A stretch of DNA of 19,809 bases from Polaribacter sp. Lineage in GTDB: Bacteria > Bacteroidota > Bacteroidia > Flavobacteriales > Flavobacteriaceae. The stretch is taken from positions 1 to 19,809 of the forward strand of contig JAQWOW010000251.1 in NCBI GenBank assembly GCA_029245665.1, given 5' to 3'. How positions within the stretch are numbered: position 1 is the stretch's first letter; every line of letters begins with the position of its first letter. The position numbers and the translations under genes are program-made. Shown piece after piece: positions 8,001 to 14,504 of this stretch. Under the pieces are notes generated by a model, which was not told the origin of the DNA, did not search any database, and saw nothing but the letters and a program-made list of their open reading frames with translations.

Positions 8001-8255
8001 GGAAAAGAGCTGTTTAATTTTTCTGCATCCCATTTTAAAAGAAAAGATTTAGATTCTGGAAAAAGCAAAAAAACAAGTCAAAAGCATGGACGTCTATTAA
8101 ATCCTAGAAAAGAAATATTTATTAATATCGATGGTTTCACCTCTGGTGTTGGAGGTGTAGATAGTTGGGGAACTCTTCCAAGAGAAGAATATTTGTTGCC
8201 TTATGCTAGTTACAACTATTCTTATTGGATCATTCCAATGCTAACTGATAAGTAA
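5070..8255 (+). CDS. GH2 beta-galactosidase, LacZ-type with C-terminal small-subunit domain, secreted
   Basis: This retaining exo-glycosidase is predicted to release beta-linked galactose from oligosaccharides, in the periplasm or at the cell surface. A Sec signal peptide (residues 1-23, ending SIAKAQ) is clear. The five-part LacZ layout is visible: a jelly roll (about 65-235, with PSNWELEGYGIPIYTN), an Ig-like domain (about 240-350), a TIM barrel (about 355-650), a second Ig-like domain, and the Bgal small-N beta-sandwich from about 765 with NFWRAPVDNDYG at 798-809. The acid/base is Glu482 in WSLGNEAGNG and the nucleophile is Glu546 in ILCEYAHAMGNS. RTAHYPNDPYFYELCD and DEANIESHG are also canonical. 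The 1061-residue length is normal for LacZ-type enzymes. It leads the rightward gene set. The locus suggests galactose from a desulfated algal galactan, though this family also includes lactose-type enzymes. Confidence 0.95.
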   Translation: MKLNYKNFILSLVVIATTSIAKAQTLDAIIENPQVVEINKLPARASFFAYESKKLANKNSIEDSENYLSLNGLWKFNWTRSPKDRPINFYKEDYNTSNWKDIPVPSNWELEGYGIPIYTNIPYPFSFKTTPTPPDIPDGYNPVGSYKRTINIPDSWSNKEVTIHLGAVKSAFYIWVNGKKVGYSQGSKLPAEFNLTSYLRKGANSIALEVYRWSDGSYLEDQDFWRFSGIERDVYLYATPRTFVQDYVVGSDLINNFKDGQFSLSVALANTLSKKFKGQFKATLKSKNSVVFYSNEMVQIAPNAKSTIKFNSVIDDVLAWSAECPNLYFLQLELIGKKGKTLQVINQHVGFKNIQVHNAQLLVNGKPILLKGVNRHEHNYKKGHVISRESMLEDIKIFKQNNINAVRTAHYPNDPYFYELCDVYGIYVYDEANIESHGIGYKLSETLGNKPEWEKAHVERVKRMILRDRNHPSIIVWSLGNEAGNGYNFYRAYKEAKEIDSSRPVHYERALREWNTDIVAHMYAGYKKIEDYAKDDSQTRPFILCEYAHAMGNSLGGIKEYWDLFEKYDKLQGGFIWDFQDQGLLTEKDGKEYFAYGGDFGPEGTPSDHNFLNNGLLQADKKPNPHLYEAKKVMQNIKFYKDDLALNEIRVKNWYFFRNLSNYKIDWTIIENGKEIENGTISELDVEAQQSKILQIPFKTIIKNTKEYFVNLSVKLILSEPLIEADYEIAKGQFSLNSNQVKLQEPKITSGALKKVSSNTSIAVYNDNFKVQFSKESGTLINYEFNGEVLISKGAQINFWRAPVDNDYGANTPNLYREWLNAGKENLDVSHKIIELDNSVKIVFNQKMLKGDASFTQSYSINADGIIKVENDFKPLKGKSKIGLKGHKAKLKNNEHSNIYKFGNEFVIPKTFNRVNWYGRGWEESYEDRKKAADIGLYSSEVSDLFTMYARPQENGNRTDIRWVSFTNKNGMNLKFVGKELFNFSASHFKRKDLDSGKSKKTSQKHGRLLNPRKEIFINIDGFTSGVGGVDSWGTLPREEYLLPYASYNYSYWIIPMLTDK

Positions 8256-8465
8256 GAATTAGCTTTTTATTATGATGGGTATACTCTATTGCTTTAATTT
8301 CAGAAAACTAGATGATGATTTTTTATGTTTATTTAAAAAGTTGTTATATAATTTTTTTTTCATTTGCCCCAATTTTTGTCTTTGGAATTCGTAAATCCAC
8401 GCATCTTTTGAGACCCTCATATTCTCGTTATGTAAAATTAACTTTTCCTTTATAAATTAATACCC

Positions 8466-9902
8466 ATGAAAAAAAATAAAAATGTCATCCTATTTATATT
8501 TCTTTTGTTGGCTGCAGTGTGTCAACTATGGTCGCAAAAGCAACCCAACGTAATTTACATTTTAAGTGACGATTTAGGCTACGGAGAGGTCGGGTATAAT
8601 GGTCAGAAAATGATTCAGACTCCTGAGTTAGATCGACTGGCAGCAAATGGAATGCGTTTTACAGATCATTATTGTGGAAATGCAGTTTGTGCGCCGAGTC
8701 GTGCTTCATTACTCACCGGAAAGCATCCTGGTCATGCATACATACGATCCAATAGTCCTGGATATCCTGACGGGCAAACACCGATCACAGAAGACACAGA
8801 AACATTAGGTAAATTGATGCAAAGAGCTGGATATAAAACTGCATGCATTGGAAAATGGGGCTTAGGTAGTTTTAACAATTCTGGAAACCCTAATACCCAG
8901 GGCTTTGATCTTTTTTATGGTTATACTGATCAGCGAAAGGCGCATAATTATTATCCTGAATACTTGTGGCTAAATGGTGAAAAGCAATTCCTAGACAACG
9001 GAAAAGGAAAGCAGCATGATTACAGCCACGACCTTTTTACAGAAAAAGCGATTTCCTATATCAAAGAGAATAAAGACGCCCCTTTTTTCATGTACCTTGC
9101 GTATACTATTCCACATCTAAAATGGCAAGTACCCGATTTAGCACAATATAAAGATAAAGACTGGCCTGAGAAAATGAAAATTCAGGCAGCTATGGTTTCT
9201 AGAATGAGTAAGGATATCGGTACCATAGCCAATCTTCTTGTGGAACTTGGAATTGATAAAAACACCCTGATTATGTTTAATAGCGATAATGGTGCTCATG
9301 GTAAAGGGGGGAGTTTAGAGTTTTTTCAAACATCGGGAGCACTCAGAGGTATCAAGCGTAAAATGTATGACGGAGGTGTGCGATCCCCTATGTTTGCGTA
9401 TTGGCCTGATACGATTGAAGCAGGTGTAACCAATGACCACATCTCAGCATTTTGGGATATGTTACCAACATTTTCAGAGTTAACGGGTGAGCCTATCAAA
9501 GGAGAAACTGATGGAATTTCTATGTTGCCGACCCTACTAGGAAAGCAAAAAAAGCAAAAACAACACCATTATTTGTATTGGGAACTGTATGAAGGTAAGC
9601 CCAATTGTGCCGTTCGGTATGGTAAGTGGAAAGCAGTTGTTTTAGACCGAAGAAACGGATTGAATATTGAATTATACGATGTAAAAGTAGACCCAAGTGA
9701 GTCAGTTAATGTCGCTAAAAAGTTCCCAGTAGTTGTTCGAGAAATTGTTGCCATGATGAAAAAAGCTCATGTGAAGAATGCTTTTTGGGATGTTGACAAT
9801 AAACCGCTTTTTAATGCCGCCGCTGCCGCCAAAAAAAATGGGGTACAACCAGATTTAAGCAATCCCTACTATAAGACTCATAGAAACAAAAAAACACACT
9901 AA
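8466..9902 (+). CDS. Sulfatase (S1 family, arylsulfatase-like), secreted
   Basis: This 478-residue formylglycine-dependent sulfatase has a Sec signal peptide (about 1-24, ending LWSQ). The N-terminal metal site is YILSDDLGYGEVGYNG (Asp35, Asp36), and the maturation motif is C-A-P-S-R with Cys75, followed by ASLLTGKHPGHAYIR. MFNSDNGAHGKGG supplies the second acidic metal site. The conserved GKWHLG segment reads GKWGLG here, lacking the usual His. The tail has an Ala-rich stretch (NAAAAAKKNG) and a basic end (KTHRNKKTH). A 210-bp gap from the GH2 gene may allow a separate promoter, but I see only a 7-of-8 match (TATGTTTA, 8324-8331). The next sulfatase follows after 4 bp, so the two are co-transcribed. 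The sulfate position removed is unknown. Confidence 0.94.
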   Translation: MKKNKNVILFIFLLLAAVCQLWSQKQPNVIYILSDDLGYGEVGYNGQKMIQTPELDRLAANGMRFTDHYCGNAVCAPSRASLLTGKHPGHAYIRSNSPGYPDGQTPITEDTETLGKLMQRAGYKTACIGKWGLGSFNNSGNPNTQGFDLFYGYTDQRKAHNYYPEYLWLNGEKQFLDNGKGKQHDYSHDLFTEKAISYIKENKDAPFFMYLAYTIPHLKWQVPDLAQYKDKDWPEKMKIQAAMVSRMSKDIGTIANLLVELGIDKNTLIMFNSDNGAHGKGGSLEFFQTSGALRGIKRKMYDGGVRSPMFAYWPDTIEAGVTNDHISAFWDMLPTFSELTGEPIKGETDGISMLPTLLGKQKKQKQHHYLYWELYEGKPNCAVRYGKWKAVVLDRRNGLNIELYDVKVDPSESVNVAKKFPVVVREIVAMMKKAHVKNAFWDVDNKPLFNAAAAAKKNGVQPDLSNPYYKTHRNKKTH

Positions 9903-9906
9903 GATT

Positions 9907-11766
9907 ATGCGTAAAAATCAGTTCATACTTGTCCTATTTTTTTTAGCAACAGGTATTATTTCAAAAGCACAAAATCAGCCCAATATCCTTTGGATTTATG
10001 CAGAAGACACTTCTCCTTGGATGGGATGTTACGGCGATGAAATAAATACAAACGCTACTCCAAATATTGACTTTATTGCCAACCAAGGGGTACGGTTTGA
10101 CAACGCATTTGTCCCTGCTCCTGTATGTTCAGCCACTCGATCGGCGATGATTGTTGGCCAGAATTCAATTCGTTTTGGAGCCCATGAGCATCGTTCATCA
10201 AGAACTAGTAAAACAAAAATTTATCTTCCTCAAGGGTACAAATTACTTCCTGAAATTATGAAAGAAAATGGGTATTCAACTTTTAACAATGGAAAGGGAG
10301 ATTACAATTTCGTTTGGAATAAAAAAGAGGTGTATACTGTCAATACAAAAAGCAAAACAGACTTCACAGAATTGAAAGATATGCAGCCTTTCTTTGGGCA
10401 AATTCAGACATATGGAGGAAAAAATAACACCTATAAATTTCCAAAGCATAGAAAGGTAAATCCGAGTGAGGTTCGGGTTCCTGCTGATTATCCCGACAAT
10501 GAAGTGTTTAGAGGGGTTATCGCACAACACTACGATGCCATTCGTAAAGACGACGATTTAATTGGAAATATTTTAAAAGGATTAAAAGAAGCAGGGTTGG
10601 ATCAAAATACCATTGTGGTTTATTTTTCGGATCATGGTGCAAATAATTTATTAAGACACAAACAAATGACAACCGAAGGAGGCTTACATGTCCCCTTTGT
10701 TGTAATGGGACCTGAAAAATTTGTTCCAAAAAAGCAAGTCAGAAAAGATCTTGTAAACATGCTAGACTTATCTGCAACTACGTTGGCTTGGGCAGGTATA
10801 GATCAACCTTTATGGTATGAAGGACAGAATTTGTTTGCTGAAAATTTTAAAGAACGAACTTTTGTAGGCGGACAAAAAGACAGATTAGATCATACCATAG
10901 ACCGTGTTAGAACGATACGTACTGAAGATTTTCGTTATGTTAAAAATTATAAATTAGACCGCATTTTATTACAGCCTCAGTATCGCGATAAAATGAACTA
11001 TACCAAAAATATACACGAACTCTACCAAACTGGAAAACTATCCGAAAAGCACAGAGAAATTTATTTTGGAGAACGACAACCGGAAGAATTGTACAAGGTA
11101 TCTGAAGATCCTGAAATGATTCATAATTTAGCAAACAATCCTGTTTACAGAAAAGAGCTGAAACAACATCGAAATATAATGGCTAAATGGCTAGCCAAAG
11201 GAGACAAAGGCATTGAAGAAGAACCTATTGAAAGTTTAATCGCTAACGGTGAAGAAAAAAAATGGGGTGAAGGGGTGAATGCAGAATATGAAGTTTACAG
11301 AACGGATAGTGATGGCGATGGTTTGTCCGATAAGTGGGAAACGCTAAACAACAGAAATCCCAAAGATGGGCTGTTACTTTTCAATTTCAACAATGGGGGT
11401 TGGCAAACCGAGGGTTGGTTCTCAAATGATATCAGATCTAATTTAGCAGGATTTTTGGGATATCTAGATTTTACTTTGAGCAAGAGAAAAGGTACTCTTT
11501 CTAGAGAAAACTTAGCGATTAAAACGACCAAAGAAGATAAGCTGCTGCTACTAAAGTTAAAATCAGATACAGATTTAACAGTGAGTGTTTTAGCGAATAA
11601 AAGCTTCATTGGAAAAAGTAAAATTAAGGCAATCAATCAATACACTAACTTAGAAATAAAACTTTCAGAGGCAAATTGGAAAGGTGTGATCAATTCACTA
11701 GATATCAGTTTTAAAGCAAAAAAAGGAGCAACTATAGAAATTGACCACATAAAAATAAACAGATAA
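9907..11766 (+). CDS. Sulfatase (S1 family) with variant CSATR maturation motif and C-terminal extra domain
   Basis: This 619-residue sulfatase carries a Sec signal peptide (about 1-22, ending SKAQ). The metal-binding start is NILWIYAEDTSPWMGCYG, with Glu33-Asp34 in place of Asp-Asp. The formylglycine motif is C-S-A-T-R (Cys74), with Ala where Pro is most common. The broad consensus C/S-x-P/A-x-R still covers it. YFSDHGANNLLRHKQMTTEGG gives the second metal site and a Lys of the usual type. The catalytic part ends near residue 430. After it come a Ca-binding-like loop DSDGDGLSDKWE (467-478) and about 140 residues rich in beta-strand pattern with no recognised family, possibly a binding module. 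The gene lies 4 bp after the previous sulfatase and 31 bp before a GH2. The substrate position is unknown. Confidence 0.93.
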   Translation: MRKNQFILVLFFLATGIISKAQNQPNILWIYAEDTSPWMGCYGDEINTNATPNIDFIANQGVRFDNAFVPAPVCSATRSAMIVGQNSIRFGAHEHRSSRTSKTKIYLPQGYKLLPEIMKENGYSTFNNGKGDYNFVWNKKEVYTVNTKSKTDFTELKDMQPFFGQIQTYGGKNNTYKFPKHRKVNPSEVRVPADYPDNEVFRGVIAQHYDAIRKDDDLIGNILKGLKEAGLDQNTIVVYFSDHGANNLLRHKQMTTEGGLHVPFVVMGPEKFVPKKQVRKDLVNMLDLSATTLAWAGIDQPLWYEGQNLFAENFKERTFVGGQKDRLDHTIDRVRTIRTEDFRYVKNYKLDRILLQPQYRDKMNYTKNIHELYQTGKLSEKHREIYFGERQPEELYKVSEDPEMIHNLANNPVYRKELKQHRNIMAKWLAKGDKGIEEEPIESLIANGEEKKWGEGVNAEYEVYRTDSDGDGLSDKWETLNNRNPKDGLLLFNFNNGGWQTEGWFSNDIRSNLAGFLGYLDFTLSKRKGTLSRENLAIKTTKEDKLLLLKLKSDTDLTVSVLANKSFIGKSKIKAINQYTNLEIKLSEANWKGVINSLDISFKAKKGATIEIDHIKINR

Positions 11767-11797
11767 TTAACAACTTTTTTTTAAGGTTTAACCAATT

Positions 11798-14482
11798 ATG
11801 AAAAATAATTTAAATATACTGGGACTAATACTACTTAGTTTTTGTTTCAATGCAAGAAGTCAAGAGTATTCAACTGCAGGTTTTTATCAAACGAATCAAG
11901 ACGTCAGAAAAGCAAGCAATTTTAATGTTGGGTGGCGATTTATCAAACAAGATGTTGCAGGTGCTGAGGCTGTAAATTTTGATGATAGTAAGTGGAGTGT
12001 GGTGAATTTACCTGATGGTTTAGAATTACTTCCATTAGTTGCAAGTGGAGGGGTAAATTACCAAGGACCTGCTTGGTATAGAAAATATTTTACTCCCGAT
12101 GTTGCCTCAAAAGGGAAAAAGATAATGCTGCATTTTGAGGGTATTATGGGGAAATCAAAAATCTGGATTAATGGTGAATTAGTCCGAGAGAATTTTGGTT
12201 CGTACTACCCAATACACATTGATGTTTCTAAGTATTTGAAAGTTGGTGAAAGCAACGTCATCGCCGTACGTGCTGACAATAGCAATGACCCACTTTATCC
12301 CCCAGGAAAACCTCAGGAAACGTTAGATTTCACCTATTTTGGTGGTATTTACAGAGACGTATGGCTAATTACCCATAATAAAGTGTACGTAACGCATCCT
12401 TTAGCGGTTGACAAAGTAGCTGGTGGCGGTGTGTTTGTGCATTATGAATCGCTCTCAGAAAAATCTGCAAAAGTAGTTGTAGATGTAGACATCGCCAATG
12501 ATGGAATTGGTCGCAATGTGAAATTGTTATTATCCTTAAAAGATAAAAACGGAACAGAGGTGGCAACAGCAAAAAAAGCGTTGACACTTGCAAGCAAAAG
12601 TTCTGAAAAAGCAACGCTAAAATTAACCGTTAAAAAACCAAAACTTTGGTCACCAGACAGTCCACATTTGTACAACTTGTTTGTAACGATAAAAAATAAA
12701 AAAGGAAAGGTGTTGGAGGAATTTAGGAAGCGTATTGGAATCCGAACTATAGAAATGAGAGGGAAAGATGGTTTTTACCTAAACGGAAAGCGTTATCCTG
12801 AAAAATTAATTGGAGCCAACAGACATCAAGATTTTGCACATATAGGTCATGCATTACCAAATAACTTACATTACCGAGATGCTTTAAAATTACGTCAAAC
12901 AGGTATGCGTGTCATTCGTTCTGCACATTATATTCAGGATCCTGCGTTTATGGATGCTTGTGACGAGCTTGGTTTGCTTACAGTAACGACAATTCCGGGA
13001 TGGCAGTTTTGGAATAAGAAACCTATTTTTATGGAACGTATGCTGAAGGATGTCCGTAATTTATTTCGTCTTGAACGAAATCGTCCATCAGTTTTGTTAT
13101 GGGAAATTGTTCCAAATGAAACCCACTTTCCTGATGAATATGCACTAAAAGCTACTCAAGCAGCAAAAGAAGAATACCCCTATTCAGGGAAATATACTGT
13201 TGCTGATGCACGCACACACAGATCACAATCTCAAAAATATTTTGATGCATTGTATGCTAATGATATTGTTTTGAAGCATAATAATAAATCTATTTTTAAA
13301 CGTGAATGGGGTGATTTTGTAGACAATTGGGTAGATCATAATTCGGTAAGTCGTGTGGCAAAACAATGGGGAGAAATACCGCAAATAAGACAATCTATGC
13401 ACTACTTTAAAGAAGACTGGATAGAAGGTGATAAGAATGTTATGTGGCCATCGCTAACCATGATTTACGGTGCAAGTAGCTCTTTGATTGGTGCAACACT
13501 TTGGCACCCTTTTGATCATCAGCGCGGATATCACCCAGACCCTTTTTGGGGAGGAATTATGGATGCTTACCGACAGCCCAAATTTTCATATTACTTACTT
13601 AAAAGTCTTTTACCCACCGAGGGTTTAGAAGATGTACCACATGTAAAAGCAGCACCTTTTGTATATGTTGCTCATTTAATGAGCCCTTTTTCACCTGAAG
13701 ATGTCGTGGTATTTACCAATTGTGAAGCGGTGAAATTAACCTTATATGGTGAAGAAGTTGGTGTTAAAAAAGCAATTGATCCAAACAGCCCTGTTCCGCG
13801 AGTTCCTGTCGTTTTTAAAAACGTATTTAAATATACTGATGTAAGAAATAAGAATAAAAAAGGATACGGTAAGATCAATCAAAAATATGTTGAAGGAGCT
13901 TTAATGAAAGCTGAAGGAATCATCAACGGAAAAGTAGTTACAGACCACAAACGTTGGCCGGTAGGGAGAAAGCGAAGATTGATTTTAAAAGTAGATGATT
14001 CCAAAATTCAACCTGTGGCAGATGGAAGCGATATTACCACGGTGGTAGCATATTTGGTAGATGCTGGCGGAGCAATTAAACGATTGAGCGATGAATATGT
14101 TCGCTTTACAGTTGAAGGTGAAGGCGAATTAATTGGAGGTGAAGAAAATGCGATCAACCCACAAAAACTACTTTGGGGAGAAGCGGTTGTACTTATTAGA
14201 TCTTCTATAAAGCCAGGAAAAATTCATGTAAAAGCAGAATTACTTAAAGACGGTATAAATGTTCCAGATTTTGCAGAAATTGAATATAGTACAGTAGCAT
14301 CTGGGCAGGATTTGTCTTACAGTGAATTGCCTAAGAAAGCTACTCGTAATGTAAATTCAACTTTAAAAGATGAAAGTAAAACATTAAAAAAAATGCGTGT
14401 TGAGTTACAAAAAGTAAAAAAGCAACTTCAACAGTATAAAATTAACGAAGTTGGAAAACAACAACAGAAATTCATCGAGTAA
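11798..14482 (+). CDS. GH2 family glycosidase, divergent, with C-terminal coiled-coil-like tail
   Basis: This 894-residue secreted enzyme has a signal peptide (about 1-21, ending ARSQ). It shows the GH2 sugar-binding jelly roll (GGVNYQGPAWYRKYF, GGIYRDVWLI), an Ig-like domain, and a TIM barrel with MRVIRSAHYIQDPAFMDACD. The predicted acid/base Glu441 sits in LLWEIVPNETHF, where most GH2 enzymes have S-x-G-N-E. The predicted nucleophile is Glu503 in FKREWGDFVDNW. Two further beta-rich domains follow (about 620-840). The last 37 residues (about 858-894) are Lys/Gln/Leu-rich with heptad-like spacing, suggesting a coiled coil. It is 22 bp from the next GH2 gene. Beta-galactosidase is likely from the locus, but divergence at the acid/base motif leaves room for another beta-glycoside, including a sulfated or anhydro-sugar oligosaccharide. 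Confidence 0.9.
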   Translation: MKNNLNILGLILLSFCFNARSQEYSTAGFYQTNQDVRKASNFNVGWRFIKQDVAGAEAVNFDDSKWSVVNLPDGLELLPLVASGGVNYQGPAWYRKYFTPDVASKGKKIMLHFEGIMGKSKIWINGELVRENFGSYYPIHIDVSKYLKVGESNVIAVRADNSNDPLYPPGKPQETLDFTYFGGIYRDVWLITHNKVYVTHPLAVDKVAGGGVFVHYESLSEKSAKVVVDVDIANDGIGRNVKLLLSLKDKNGTEVATAKKALTLASKSSEKATLKLTVKKPKLWSPDSPHLYNLFVTIKNKKGKVLEEFRKRIGIRTIEMRGKDGFYLNGKRYPEKLIGANRHQDFAHIGHALPNNLHYRDALKLRQTGMRVIRSAHYIQDPAFMDACDELGLLTVTTIPGWQFWNKKPIFMERMLKDVRNLFRLERNRPSVLLWEIVPNETHFPDEYALKATQAAKEEYPYSGKYTVADARTHRSQSQKYFDALYANDIVLKHNNKSIFKREWGDFVDNWVDHNSVSRVAKQWGEIPQIRQSMHYFKEDWIEGDKNVMWPSLTMIYGASSSLIGATLWHPFDHQRGYHPDPFWGGIMDAYRQPKFSYYLLKSLLPTEGLEDVPHVKAAPFVYVAHLMSPFSPEDVVVFTNCEAVKLTLYGEEVGVKKAIDPNSPVPRVPVVFKNVFKYTDVRNKNKKGYGKINQKYVEGALMKAEGIINGKVVTDHKRWPVGRKRRLILKVDDSKIQPVADGSDITTVVAYLVDAGGAIKRLSDEYVRFTVEGEGELIGGEENAINPQKLLWGEAVVLIRSSIKPGKIHVKAELLKDGINVPDFAEIEYSTVASGQDLSYSELPKKATRNVNSTLKDESKTLKKMRVELQKVKKQLQQYKINEVGKQQQKFIE

Positions 14483-14504
14483 TTAAAAATTTAAATGAGT
14501 TAAA

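Noticed and set aside
5070..8255. Beta-glucuronidase as the identity of the first GH2
   Set aside because: The five-domain layout with a C-terminal small-N domain and WSLGNEAGNG/CEYAHAMGNS motifs is LacZ-type. Glucuronidases lack that C-terminal domain.
8256..8465. Promoter or regulatory RNA in the 210-bp gap after the LacZ-type GH2
   Set aside because: Only a 7-of-8 match to the -7 consensus (TATGTTTA) and no strong hairpin or conserved riboswitch-like structure were seen. This is insufficient to call a feature.
9829..9902. Possible C-terminal targeting tail on the first plus-strand sulfatase (Ala-rich then basic end)
   Set aside because: It lacks the beta-rich motif pattern of the type IX secretion C-terminal domain and is only about 25 residues. 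Nothing supports a sorting signal.
11295..11636. Minus-strand open frame of 113 codons
   Set aside because: It is antisense to the C-terminal domain of the CSATR sulfatase. The Leu/Ser-rich composition comes from reading the complement of A-rich codons, and no domain is visible.
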